The notes under the pieces are model-generated. The model searched no databases. It was given only the letters and a program-made list of their open reading frames with translations, and was not told the origin of the DNA. From Wolbachia endosymbiont of Fragariocoptes setiger (GTDB taxonomy: Bacteria > Pseudomonadota > Alphaproteobacteria > Rickettsiales > Anaplasmataceae), in contig JAHRAF010000001.1 of the NCBI GenBank assembly GCA_019061405.1, positions 1 to 64,000 on the forward strand: a DNA stretch of 64,000 bases, in the 5' to 3' direction. This document shows, piece by piece, positions 36,976-46,052 of this stretch; the stretch's first letter is position 1, and every line of letters begins with the position of its first letter. Both the position numbers and the translations under genes were made by a program.

Positions 36976-37803
36976 TTAATCCTCTATTTTCTCTACTTGA
37001 TTTATATCAAAATCTATCACTGTAGGCTTACCTAAAATTGAGACTTCTATACTCACAATCTTTTCTTCATCATTTACACTCTCTATTGTACCAGTAAAAT
37101 TTTGAAAAAGACCATCATTAATTTTTACTTTTTCACCTTTTTCATAACCATAACTTAACTTTTTATTCTCTTGAACATTATATAATGCGCTACACATTGA
37201 ATTAATCTCATTGCTCGAGATCACTCTTGGAACATTGCCATCCTTAAGAAATCCATAGACTTTTAGAGACTTAGGAATATTACTCACAAAATTTAGTAGT
37301 TCATCGCATAGATCAATATATAAAAAGATATAGCCAGGAAAACATTTCCTTCTTGGGGCAACTTTTTTAAGCTTTATTTCCATCTCATTTGATTTCTCAT
37401 AAGGAATAAATACTTCTCTGAAATATTTATTTACACCTAGCCTAATAGAACTTTCTAGTATATATTGATGTACTTTTTCCTCATAATTAGATGCCACTCT
37501 AAGAATATACCATTTATATTTTACAAGTTCCTTACGCTTTAATGTTACCTGATCATCCTCAACTAACTTAGGTTCATCATCATCAGAGATTTCACTTAAC
37601 ATAGCCTTACTCTCATTACATAAGCACATATGAATATATATTTCCGAGAGTTCTTCCTTTTCTTCAGATTTTAAGCCATATATTACTTGATAGGGAACAA
37701 ACACTTCTTTAAAGTAAATATTATTGCTATTTACTAGCTCACGTATGTCATGTTGACTACCATACTTTAATTTTATGATATACCACTTATATTCATAAGT
37801 CAT
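36976..37803 (-). CDS. nusG: Transcription factor NusG with an extra N-terminal NGN-like domain
   Basis: 275 residues from ATG at 37803 (a longer frame to 37854 would overlap secE by 62 bases). The usual NusG is about 180 residues. Residues 96-190 are the normal NGN domain (KWYILRV, YFREVFIPYE, RRKCFPGYIF) and 222-250 the KOW motif. Residues 4-75 look like a second, degenerate NGN: YKWYIIKLK, FKEVFVPYQ and IYIHMCLCNE align with YKWYILRVA, FREVFIPYE and IFLYIDLCDE. An acidic linker (SDDDEPKLVEDD) joins the two. NusG binds RNA polymerase and links it to ribosome or Rho. It overlaps the secE end by 11 bases. Confidence 0.93.
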   Translation of the reverse strand: MTYEYKWYIIKLKYGSQHDIRELVNSNNIYFKEVFVPYQVIYGLKSEEKEELSEIYIHMCLCNESKAMLSEISDDDEPKLVEDDQVTLKRKELVKYKWYILRVASNYEEKVHQYILESSIRLGVNKYFREVFIPYEKSNEMEIKLKKVAPRRKCFPGYIFLYIDLCDELLNFVSNIPKSLKVYGFLKDGNVPRVISSNEINSMCSALYNVQENKKLSYGYEKGEKVKINDGLFQNFTGTIESVNDEEKIVSIEVSILGKPTVIDFDINQVEKIED

Positions 37804-37999
37804 AGATAATTCCAAATAAAGTTTTAATTGTGCAAAGAGATAAAAAATCGACAAAAGAGAAGAAAAAAGAGAATAGTATTATGACTATCAGTATAGTAAA
37901 TAGAGAGGAAAATACTTCTCTTCTTTTTACCCAAGAAATTTTCCATACCTCCTGTTTAATACCAAGAAAAAGACTGTGCAAACTTTTCAACATTCTCAC
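37793..37999 (-). CDS. secE: Protein translocase subunit SecE
   Basis: 68 residues: an amphipathic GIKQEVWKISWVKRREV segment followed by one membrane helix (SLFTILIVIILFSFFFSF). This single-helix form is usual outside the enterics. SecE clamps SecY in the inner-membrane translocon. The position between tRNA-Trp and nusG confirms identity. Confidence 0.93.
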   Translation of the reverse strand: MRMLKSLHSLFLGIKQEVWKISWVKRREVFSSLFTILIVIILFSFFFSFVDFLSLCTIKTLFGIIYDL

Positions 38000-38012
38000 T
38001 ACAATATAAATG

Positions 38013-38085
38013 CAGGAGCGATAGGAATTGAACCTACAACCTCTGGTTTTGGAGACCAGCGCTCTACCAATTGAGCTACACTCCT
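38013..38085 (-). tRNA. tRNA-Trp (CCA anticodon)
   Basis: 73 bases. Acceptor arms AGGAGTG and CGCTCCT (one G-T), discriminator G, anticodon loop reading CTCCAAA with CCA anticodon, T-loop GGTTCAATTCC. The 3' CCA is not encoded (GCA follows the stem). Classical place between tuf and secE. Confidence 0.96.
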
Positions 38086-38096
38086 ATAACTTCTCC

Positions 38097-39269
38097 CTAC
38101 TCCAAAATCTCAGAAACGACACCAGACCCAACAGTTTTACCCCCTTCTCTGATGGCAAAACGCAATCCCTTATCCATTGCTATCGGCGACTGAAGATCTA
38201 CTTCTATACTAACATTATCTCCAGGCATTACCATATCTTTTCCATCAAGAAGCTTTATACTACCTGTTACATCCGTTGTCCTCAGGTAAAACTGCGGTTG
38301 ATAATTTGCAAAAAATGGCGTGTGCCTTCCCCCTTCTTCTTTCTTCAATATATACACCTCTGCTTTGAACTTTCTATGTGGTGTAATTGTCCCAGGCTTA
38401 GCTAAAATCTGCCCCCTCTCCACTTCTTCTCTCTTTGTTCCTCGTAACAATACTCCTACATTTAATCCCGCACTACCTTTGTCAAGAGACTTCTTGAACA
38501 TCTCAACTCCAGTGCAAATAGTCTTTTGCGTTTCTTTTAATCCTATAATCTCTATTTCATCCCCTGTTTTTACTTCTCCCCTCTCAATCCTTCCTGTCAC
38601 CACCGTACCACGCCCAGATATTGAAAATACATCTTCAACAGGCATCAAAAATGGTAGCTCTACTGGCCTCGGTGGCACCGGAACATATTCATCCAACTGC
38701 TCCATTAGCTTGTCGATTGATTTCTTTCCGTGTTCACTGTCTTCCTCATCCAATCCTTTCAGCGCAGATCCAACTATCACTGGAATATCTCCTCCAGGAA
38801 ATCCATACTGAGTCAACAGATCTCTGACCTCCATCTCTACTAAGTCAAGCATCTCAGCATCAGCAACATCAGCTTTGTTGATGTATACCACTATGTGCTT
38901 TACCCCTACTTCTTTCGCAAGCAATATGTGCTCTCTTGTTTGCGGCATCGGTCCATCTACTCCTGACACCACTAATATCGCAGCATCCATCTGCGCTGCT
39001 CCTACTATCATGTTCTTTACGTAATCCGCGTGACCAGGACAATCAACATGCGCATAGTGCCTGTTTGCCGTTTGATATTCAACATGCGCAGTCGCAATCG
39101 TTATTCCTCTCTTCCTCTCTTCAGGAGCCTTGTCTATCTGATCATACGCTACAAAATTTCCATAGTGCTTCGTTATTGCTGCTGTCAGCGTCGTCTTTCC
39201 ATGATCTACGTGCCCTATCGTCCCTACGTTTACGTGTGGCTTCCCAAATGCTTCTACTATTGTTGTCAT
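38097..39269 (-). CDS. tuf: Elongation factor Tu, copy 1
   Basis: A 390-residue GTPase that brings aminoacyl-tRNA to the ribosome. G motifs [18 protein letters not shown] and NKAD are intact, and domains 2 and 3 are complete. Codon usage is visibly less AT-biased than the neighbours, as expected for a highly expressed gene. Its last bases match a second tuf at the right window edge. Confidence 0.97.
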   Translation of the reverse strand: MTTIVEAFGKPHVNVGTIGHVDHGKTTLTAAITKHYGNFVAYDQIDKAPEERKRGITIATAHVEYQTANRHYAHVDCPGHADYVKNMIVGAAQMDAAILVVSGVDGPMPQTREHILLAKEVGVKHIVVYINKADVADAEMLDLVEMEVRDLLTQYGFPGGDIPVIVGSALKGLDEEDSEHGKKSIDKLMEQLDEYVPVPPRPVELPFLMPVEDVFSISGRGTVVTGRIERGEVKTGDEIEIIGLKETQKTICTGVEMFKKSLDKGSAGLNVGVLLRGTKREEVERGQILAKPGTITPHRKFKAEVYILKKEEGGRHTPFFANYQPQFYLRTTDVTGSIKLLDGKDMVMPGDNVSIEVDLQSPIAMDKGLRFAIREGGKTVGSGVVSEILE

Positions 39270-39280
39270 AACTACTACCC

Positions 39281-41353
39281 TTAATTAGATTTTAACTTTA
39301 ATTCATCAACCACATATTGTGGCACTTGCTCATAGCAAGAAAAGTGCATACTATACTGAGCCCTTCCTTGGGATATAGAACGCAAAACATTTATATAGCC
39401 AAACATACTAGCAAGAGGAACTAACGCTAGTATTATAGTACTATTATTGTGTGTCTCCATGCTTGACACTTGCCCCCTTCTACTATTTATATCACCCATT
39501 ATATCACCCATGTACTCTTCAGGAGTAATGATCTCAACTTTCATTATAGGCTCTAGCATGCGTGGACCAGCCTTGTTTGACATCTCCTTAAAAGCACCTT
39601 TTGCAGCTAATTCAAAAGCTAGTGGGCTAGAATCAACTTCATGAAAAGCTCCATCAACTAAAGTAGCCTTAAAATCTATTACTGGAAAACCCGAAATGAT
39701 ACCTCCTTCCTTTATCAACTCTAATCCATTTTGCACACCTGGAATATACTCTTTGGGAATCGCACCACCAACTATTTTACTTTCAAATTGAAAACCAGAG
39801 CCAGGCTCAAGTGGTTCAAATATTATTTTTACTTTTGCAAACTGACCAGCACCACCACTTTGCTTCTTATGAATATAGTCGATTTCAACAGATTTAGTTA
39901 TAGTTTCACGATACGCTACTTGAGGTGCACCAATATTAACGTTAACATTGAACTCACGCTTTACTCTATCAATGATAATCTCAAGGTGAAGCTCTCCCAT
40001 TCCCTTCAATATAGTTTGACCACTCTCGGTGTTAACTGACATTCTCAGAGAGGGATCCTCAGCTACCAACCTATTTAAAGCGACACCCAGTTTCTCTTGA
40101 TCTGATGTTGTTTTAGGTTCTACAGCAATTTCAATTACAGGTTCAGGAAATTCCATACGCTCTAGCAGTATGGGTAGATTACAGGAAGATAAGGTGTCCC
40201 CGGTAACAGTTTTCTTCAAACCTACTAAAGCAACTATATCACCAGCTCTAGCTTCGGTGATATCTTCTCTGTTGTTTGCATGCATAAGCAACATTCTACC
40301 TATTGCTTCAGTCTCATTTTTAACTCCGTTTAAAACATTAGACTTGGATTTTAATCGACCGGAGTAAATACGAACAAATGTCAGGTTACCAACAAATTTA
40401 TCTGTCATAATCTTGAATGCAAGAGCTACAAATTTCTCATCTTCCGAAGGTTTAACCTCAATCTTTCTGTCTAAATCCTTAGGATCGGTTCCTGTGATAA
40501 CATCAACATCTATTGGAGAAGGTAAAAAATCTATTACAGAATCTAAAAGAGGTTGAACCCCCTTATTCTTAAAAGCAGAACCACATAGTACAGGTACAAA
40601 CTTTCCTTTAATAGTACCCACCCTTATACATTTCTTTAGTAGATCAAGTGGAATATCATTAGTCTCAAAATAAATATCTATCGCTTCATCATCCATCTCG
40701 GCTACATTATCCAGAAGAGTATGTCTGAATTCTTGAGCTTTATCTAATAATTCGGAAGGAATATCGCTATAAAAAAATTTGGCACCCAATGTTTCTTCTT
40801 CCCATATTATGGCCTTCATGGAAATAATATCAACAATGCCTTTGAATTCTTTCTCACTTCCTATAGGCAATTGAGTAACGAGAGGATTTGCTCCTAGCTT
40901 ACCTTTTATCATATCAACACAGCGATAGAAATTTGCACCCATTCTATCCATCTTATTAACAAAACAAATGCGTGGAACGTTGTATTTGTCCGCTTGACGC
41001 CAGACAGTCTCAGATTGAGGCTCAACTCCGGCAACTCCATCAAACACTGCAACAGACCCATCTAGAACCCTTAAAGACCTTTCAACCTCAATGGTAAAGT
41101 CAACGTGACCTGGAGTATCTATTATATTTATTCTATGATCATTCCAAAAACATGTGGTGGCAGCAGAAGTGATTGTTATTCCACGCTCTTTCTCTTGCTC
41201 CATCCAATCCATAGAAGCAGCACCGTCATGGACTTCACCAATTCTATTCTGTTTGCCAGTATAAAACAAGATACGCTCTGTTGTGGTAGTCTTACCAGCA
41301 TCTATATGAGCCATTATCCCTATATTTCTATATTTAGATATTACTACTTCCAT
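39281..41353 (-). CDS. fusA: Elongation factor G
   Basis: 690 residues from ATG at 41353 ([12 protein letters not shown]). An open extension to a TTG at 41368 is less likely, as it begins one base from the rpsG stop. GTPase motifs [23 protein letters not shown] and NKMD are intact. Catalyses ribosomal translocation. Lies in the usual rpsG-fusA-tuf order. Confidence 0.96.
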   Translation of the reverse strand: MEVVISKYRNIGIMAHIDAGKTTTTERILFYTGKQNRIGEVHDGAASMDWMEQEKERGITITSAATTCFWNDHRINIIDTPGHVDFTIEVERSLRVLDGSVAVFDGVAGVEPQSETVWRQADKYNVPRICFVNKMDRMGANFYRCVDMIKGKLGANPLVTQLPIGSEKEFKGIVDIISMKAIIWEEETLGAKFFYSDIPSELLDKAQEFRHTLLDNVAEMDDEAIDIYFETNDIPLDLLKKCIRVGTIKGKFVPVLCGSAFKNKGVQPLLDSVIDFLPSPIDVDVITGTDPKDLDRKIEVKPSEDEKFVALAFKIMTDKFVGNLTFVRIYSGRLKSKSNVLNGVKNETEAIGRMLLMHANNREDITEARAGDIVALVGLKKTVTGDTLSSCNLPILLERMEFPEPVIEIAVEPKTTSDQEKLGVALNRLVAEDPSLRMSVNTESGQTILKGMGELHLEIIIDRVKREFNVNVNIGAPQVAYRETITKSVEIDYIHKKQSGGAGQFAKVKIIFEPLEPGSGFQFESKIVGGAIPKEYIPGVQNGLELIKEGGIISGFPVIDFKATLVDGAFHEVDSSPLAFELAAKGAFKEMSNKAGPRMLEPIMKVEIITPEEYMGDIMGDINSRRGQVSSMETHNNSTIILALVPLASMFGYINVLRSISQGRAQYSMHFSCYEQVPQYVVDELKLKSN

Positions 41354-41368
41354 ACACACTACTATCAA

Positions 41369-41848
41369 CTAAAAACGAAGATGAGAAAACGCTTTATTTG
41401 CTTCAGCCATTTTATATTTCTCTTCACACATCTTGAAGGCACCACCACGCTTGTTATATGCATCCAATATTTCAGAACATAAACAATGAGAAAAAGCCTT
41501 ACCTACTTTTTTCCTTGTAGCAGTAGCTGATTTGACAATCCATCTTAGCGCTAGGGAGACAGCCCTACTTCTCCTCACCTCTACAGGAATCTGATAAGTC
41601 GCACCACCTATTCTCTTGGAACGAACTTCCAGAGAAGGAATAACATTTTCCACAGCGGTTTCAAAAACCATTAAACCGGTACCTTCTTCCTTCTTCTCAA
41701 TCAAAGACAATGCTTCGTATAGTATTCCCTCTGCTGTAGATTTTTTACCAGATTTCATAAGTGTATTGATAAAACGCATTAATAGAACACTATTATAGCG
41801 AGAATCCGGGTTGATTTTTCTTTTCTTTACTTTATTGTGACGAGCCAT
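41369..41848 (-). CDS. rpsG: 30S ribosomal protein S7
   Basis: 159 residues; [18 protein letters not shown] and [25 protein letters not shown] are typical. Binds the 3' major domain of 16S rRNA and starts head assembly. Sits between rpsL and fusA. Confidence 0.96.
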   Translation of the reverse strand: MARHNKVKKRKINPDSRYNSVLLMRFINTLMKSGKKSTAEGILYEALSLIEKKEEGTGLMVFETAVENVIPSLEVRSKRIGGATYQIPVEVRRSRAVSLALRWIVKSATATRKKVGKAFSHCLCSEILDAYNKRGGAFKMCEEKYKMAEANKAFSHLRF

Positions 41849-41852
41849 TATT

Positions 41853-42227
41853 TTAACCAGATTTTTTTACACCATACTTAGATCGAGCTTTTTTGCGATT
41901 TTGCACACCACGTAAATCAAGTGCACCTCTAATGATATGATAGCGCACACCCGGTAAATCTTTAACTCTACCACCTCGTATTAAGACAACTGAGTGTTCT
42001 TGCAAATTATGCCCTTCACCTGGTATATAAGCTGTTACTTCGCCATAACCAGTTATTCTGACTCGAGCAACTTTACGCAACGCTGAGTTGGGCTTTCTAG
42101 GAGTGGTGGTATAAACCTTGGTACATACTCCCCTCCTCTGAGGGTTACTCTGACCTAAAGCTGGAACTTTTTTCTTTTGTGCGATTTTTAGTCTACCTTT
42201 ACGTACTAGTTGATTTATTGTAGGCAT
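41853..42227 (-). CDS. rpsL: 30S ribosomal protein S12
   Basis: A 124-residue decoding-site protein. The conserved loop reads [13 protein letters not shown]: Arg44 stands where Escherichia coli has Lys43 (Met counted as 1), a position where Arg gives streptomycin resistance in other bacteria. [28 protein letters not shown] is normal. First gene of the long rpsL-to-rpoBC string and preceded by a strong promoter. Confidence 0.96.
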   Translation of the reverse strand: MPTINQLVRKGRLKIAQKKKVPALGQSNPQRRGVCTKVYTTTPRKPNSALRKVARVRITGYGEVTAYIPGEGHNLQEHSVVLIRGGRVKDLPGVRYHIIRGALDLRGVQNRKKARSKYGVKKSG

Positions 42228-42253
42228 AAGTTTACAAAATAACTAAGTTTTTA

Positions 42254-42282
42254 TTTATAAGGTAATAAACTTAACTAGTCAA
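42254..42282 (-). promoter_or_regulatory. Sigma-70 promoter of the rpsL string
   Basis: On the minus strand: TTGACT (42277-42282), 17-base spacer, TATAAA (42254-42259), each five of six to consensus. The start is predicted near 42247, 20 bases before the rpsL ATG. Confidence 0.75.
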
Positions 42283-42368
42283 TATAAAAATAAAAATTAC
42301 TATTCCATAAAAAGCAGCTCAACACATAAGAAATCACCTTGAAGTAATAGTTCCTTACAAAGAATATT

Positions 42369-43100
42369 TTAAGAACTTTTATCATCAAATATAGAGTTAA
42401 TTCTTTTTCCACGAAAAACAAATTTATTGTTCCATTCAGTTCTCGACTTATTTATATCTTTAGTGATAAAACTACTTCTGAATTCTTTATCTATTACATT
42501 CATTAATTGAAGATCCAAATAATTTTTCTTCCAATCATTAGTATAAAAAAAAACTCTATCTAGATCTTTTATACGAACTAAATATTTCCTATCTTTTGGA
42601 TAAACTTCTTGTGACCAGGAAAATAGTTCAAAATAACGTGCAAATAGCTCAGATGCTCGTTCCTTTACACTTTGATAGGCTTTTATCTCCTTAAATATCA
42701 CTTGATCTATAAGTTGCTTCACAAGGAGATTAGACTGTTTTAAATTTTGTTCAATATCTCTATAGACCACATGAATAAATTCTTGACTCAGAACTAGGTT
42801 AAGTTCATGCTCAACCATATGTGAAAGCTCATGTACAATAATATACGGATTAGATCTTCTCAATACTATCACATATTTATTTGTTCCTGCAGATCTAGTG
42901 ATCCTACATAAACCTTCATTATTCTCTATTAATCCCTCTTTATACACTTCAAATGAAAGTCTGTTCTGCTTTATTAAAGAAAAAGCAAGATTTAGAATGT
43001 TTCGAAATTTCTCAAATTCATAAAGGTGTATTATATAATGTATGATATCTTCACTATCACCACATTTAATCCCTTTCTTAATTAAATTAGTAATCGACAT
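42369..43100 (-). CDS. Unrecognised protein with a zincin-like HExxH motif
   Basis: 243 residues, no signal peptide and no membrane segment. Residues 90-94 are HELSH, preceded by the hydrophobic strand YIIV and followed by MVEHEL, the pattern of a zinc metallopeptidase active-site helix (HExxH, with Glu97 and Glu99 nearby). A third metal ligand cannot be assigned with confidence; EIKAYQSVKERASELFARYFELF (two pieces, near residues 143-166) offers Glu candidates. I cannot name a family. It lies 141 bases upstream of rpsL, same strand, and heads a group of unknown genes. Confidence 0.65.
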   Translation of the reverse strand: MSITNLIKKGIKCGDSEDIIHYIIHLYEFEKFRNILNLAFSLIKQNRLSFEVYKEGLIENNEGLCRITRSAGTNKYVIVLRRSNPYIIVHELSHMVEHELNLVLSQEFIHVVYRDIEQNLKQSNLLVKQLIDQVIFKEIKAYQSVKERASELFARYFELFSWSQEVYPKDRKYLVRIKDLDRVFFYTNDWKKNYLDLQLMNVIDKEFRSSFITKDINKSRTEWNNKFVFRGKRINSIFDDKSS

Positions 43101-43148
43101 AGTCTTTAAGCAACCTGTATAAAAAATAATTATAGAGATAAATATACA

Positions 43149-44030
43149 TTAACGGCGGTAGCGTTTAACATATTTATATATCATCAGTCCAAATAAAATC
43201 TCTATTATGGCAAGGTTGTTTATATCTGAAGGAGAAAATTTATCGACTACGGATTTTATTACTAATCTATTCATAGGTTCACTGATAATCTTTTGTTTTT
43301 TTGTAAAAGAAGATTTTTCTAGATTATTAAAGTCTTGAGATTCTTGCAAATTCTGGTACTCAATATTAGATTTAATTGCTTCGGAAAAGCTCTTATCTTG
43401 AGAGCTTTTTATCTCTTCTAATTCCATATACCATTTAGAAGCATCTATCTCTTTAGCACTGTCAGTATTATTTGAATTCTCAGGTTTTGTAACTTCTTGA
43501 GAGGTATCAATCTCTCCAGCACTGTCAATGTTCTTCGAGTCTTCAAGTTTGTTAGAAGAATCGTTATTTTCTTCTAATCGACCATGAATGATGCTGAGGA
43601 GTTTATTGACACTGTCAATCGCATTTCTAGGTGTTATAACAACCTTAGTATCATTATTTAGTACTATACTAGTAATACCATTTATATTAAAGATACTAAT
43701 AACTATAAAATCTTTCTCAGGTATGATACATAAGTTGTTTATCTCATCTTTAATGTTATAAGTAAAATCATCACCGCTACTTAAATCTCTCAAATGTAAT
43801 ATTTTTTCTGAATCATCATGTTCAATAAAAGCAATTTTTTTCATATCTTTGATATTATACAGAAAACTTATTTTCTTTTCTGTAGAGAAAATCAAGCTTT
43901 TCTCATTATCAGAAAGTAAATATTCATTTGTGCCCAATCCCCTTTTAATATCTTGAAATATTTCTGTAATATCAAATTTGTAAAGATATGTTCTTTCTAC
44001 ACTATAATTTCCAACATTATTCCTTTCCAC
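43149..44030 (-). CDS. Unrecognised protein with C-terminal membrane helix, possibly a gene fragment
   Basis: 293 residues from GTG at 44030 with no ribosome site. The frame is open for 16 more codons upstream, reading sensible protein (EFILNDNTLVYSQ) with no other usual start. The first 150 residues are beta-rich; residues about 158-200 are Asp/Ser/Glu-rich with a repeated N-DSA-EID-S pattern; the C-terminus has one helix (LAIIEILFGLMIYKYV) and a basic end, as in a tail anchor. It may be the 3' half of the next gene after a frameshift. Confidence 0.5.
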   Translation of the reverse strand: MERNNVGNYSVERTYLYKFDITEIFQDIKRGLGTNEYLLSDNEKSLIFSTEKKISFLYNIKDMKKIAFIEHDDSEKILHLRDLSSGDDFTYNIKDEINNLCIIPEKDFIVISIFNINGITSIVLNNDTKVVITPRNAIDSVNKLLSIIHGRLEENNDSSNKLEDSKNIDSAGEIDTSQEVTKPENSNNTDSAKEIDASKWYMELEEIKSSQDKSFSEAIKSNIEYQNLQESQDFNNLEKSSFTKKQKIISEPMNRLVIKSVVDKFSPSDINNLAIIEILFGLMIYKYVKRYRR

Positions 44031-44056
44031 TTGCGAATAGACAAGCGTATTATCAT

Positions 44057-44599
44057 TTAATATAAATTCACTGTGTTTCTATCATTCAATCTAAATAGCT
44101 GTCTCTCCGTTACGCTCTTATCTGCAGGAATAGGAATAAACACTCCATGATCTTCCTGTTTTAAAAGCCAAGCAACTGCTGCTTTATCTGCAAAATTATT
44201 AGCTATAACAAACACATAGTCATTCACTTGATTTACCTGAGAATGAAAATATTTATTATTCGAAATTTCATTAGAGTCTAAAAAACTATATTTGTATAAA
44301 CCTGCTTTTCTAGGAAGAAGATTACCATCACTATCATACATATTAAATGAAAAACCTTTTATATACTCCTCCTGTTTCTCATTAATTTCTACTTCAGGAA
44401 CAACCACTCCTATGATACCATCTGTTGAAACAAGCGACACATAACTCTTAAATTGCATCGGAATACTAATATCTGTATTAAAAGAATTTTCACCCACATA
44501 ACATAACTTTACCTCACCTTGATCATCCTCATATAACAATGCACCTTCTTCAAAAGCAAGTATATCATGAAAGGTAAACTCTGAATTGAGTATATCCAC
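44057..44599 (-). CDS. Unrecognised protein, possibly the 5' half of a split gene
   Basis: 180 residues, acidic, beta-strand-rich (ALLYEDDQGEVKLCYVGEN; GIIGVVVPEVEINEK), no signal peptide or helix span. It ends 26 bases before the GTG of the following gene. The end (RLNDRNTVNLY) and the open frame before that GTG overlap in coding sense, which suggests one ancestral gene of about 480 residues. No family recognised. Confidence 0.5.
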   Translation of the reverse strand: MDILNSEFTFHDILAFEEGALLYEDDQGEVKLCYVGENSFNTDISIPMQFKSYVSLVSTDGIIGVVVPEVEINEKQEEYIKGFSFNMYDSDGNLLPRKAGLYKYSFLDSNEISNNKYFHSQVNQVNDYVFVIANNFADKAAVAWLLKQEDHGVFIPIPADKSVTERQLFRLNDRNTVNLY

Positions 44600-44755
44600 A
44601 GTTCTAACAAAACTAAATTATAATAAAACTAACATGTTAATGTTAATAAAAGTTTTACACTTATGATGAAAATTTTAACATTATATCGACGTAATCATGC
44701 AAACAGTTGCTTTTTCTGAATTAACAATTATATATTAAATATAAATTGCTCTAGA

Positions 44756-45961
44756 ATGAAACTCAGATATTGCATAACAACATTACTCACATTGTTTTTT
44801 CTACATCACAATGCTTACACCAAAACACTTCTTAATAAAAAACCATTTTATATCGAACTAAGTGGACAAATTGATTTGAAATTTGGTCATGCACTTAATC
44901 AAGATTCATTTCAAAACAAACCTCATAAAAAAATATCAAACTATTCTAATGTGAGACTTCTTTATCTTCAAAACACTTACTTAGATACCCAAACAGGTTT
45001 TGGTGTTAAAATAGGAGGATCTAATATAATAAATTTAAACTCAATAGATATAAAAAAAATAAATTTTGAAGAAAAATATTTTATCATTAAAAATAAATCA
45101 CTTGGAACACTTGAATGTGGTAAAAAAGATTTAATCAGCCAAAGTATGTTAATTAATACTTCAAAGATTTATACTGCATCCGGTGGAGTAAACGGTGATT
45201 GGGCAAATTACGCAAACTTGCGTGGTGGTGAAAATGAAGAAAATAATGATCAGAAATATGTACCGAAGAAATACAATGGTGCTGGGTATGATAAAGATAA
45301 AGTTTTTTGGGTTAAGCCAGATATATATAGCAAGTATAACGGACTAAATAATAATGATGCAAAATTATATAAACCTGTAATCACTTATATTCTACCTGAA
45401 ATTTATAATTTTCAATTTGGATTTAGTTATGTACCAGGTCAAAATGATTTGTATTATAATAATCTGATTGGTATAGGACTTTCCTACAAAAATAGAATAT
45501 CAGATGACATCAGTTTTACTACTTCCTTTACTACTGAGTTCGCTAGGAAAAATTTTACTGAACAATGTATTAGTGATTATAATTGTAAAAATCAACTATG
45601 GCACTGGAATTATGGAATAAACTTGCAATTCCTGAATCTTGTAGGCATTTTTTCCTATGGAAATGGAGGGAAATCAGGAACAGTTTATACAAATGAAACA
45701 AAAAATACATATTACGTTAACGCAGGAATTGCATATAATTCTGATGCTCGTAAAATCAGTTTAACCTATTTCAGTAGTAAAAGAGAAATAGATAGGAACG
45801 GAACAAAAGAACTTTTATCATATGCTATAAGCATTGAATACCCTCTCTTCATAGGAACTTCCTATTACTTTGATCTTGTAAAGTTTAATACCAAAGAACA
45901 AGAAATATATAAAAACAATTCAGGTTATGTAGTGTTAGCTGGATTAAAATTAAATTTCTGA
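44756..45961 (+). CDS. Porin-like outer-membrane beta-barrel protein
   Basis: 401 residues. Signal peptide MKLRYCITTLLTLFFLHHNAYT, then many alternating amphipathic strands. The segment YFIIKNKSLGTLECGKKD is the constriction-region pattern of general porins, and the protein ends in LNF with a terminal Phe, the usual outer-membrane assembly signal. Likely a diffusion pore. It stands alone between divergent and convergent genes. Confidence 0.75.
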   Translation: MKLRYCITTLLTLFFLHHNAYTKTLLNKKPFYIELSGQIDLKFGHALNQDSFQNKPHKKISNYSNVRLLYLQNTYLDTQTGFGVKIGGSNIINLNSIDIKKINFEEKYFIIKNKSLGTLECGKKDLISQSMLINTSKIYTASGGVNGDWANYANLRGGENEENNDQKYVPKKYNGAGYDKDKVFWVKPDIYSKYNGLNNNDAKLYKPVITYILPEIYNFQFGFSYVPGQNDLYYNNLIGIGLSYKNRISDDISFTTSFTTEFARKNFTEQCISDYNCKNQLWHWNYGINLQFLNLVGIFSYGNGGKSGTVYTNETKNTYYVNAGIAYNSDARKISLTYFSSKREIDRNGTKELLSYAISIEYPLFIGTSYYFDLVKFNTKEQEIYKNNSGYVVLAGLKLNF

Positions 45962-46052
45962 TTTTCAACAAAGAAAGCCAACTGTAAATGATGTTTAGCT
46001 TAAATGTGAAAACACCTCAAAGTATAGAAAGTTACTTTGCAAGATTAGTTTC

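Noticed and set aside
38320-39284. Several plus-strand open frames across tuf
   Set aside because: These are complementary-strand shadows created by the biased codon use of a highly expressed gene.
46018-46039. CAAAGTA/TACTTTG hairpin between the porin and protease genes
   Set aside because: Only seven AT-rich pairs and no T run on either strand; too weak to call a terminator.
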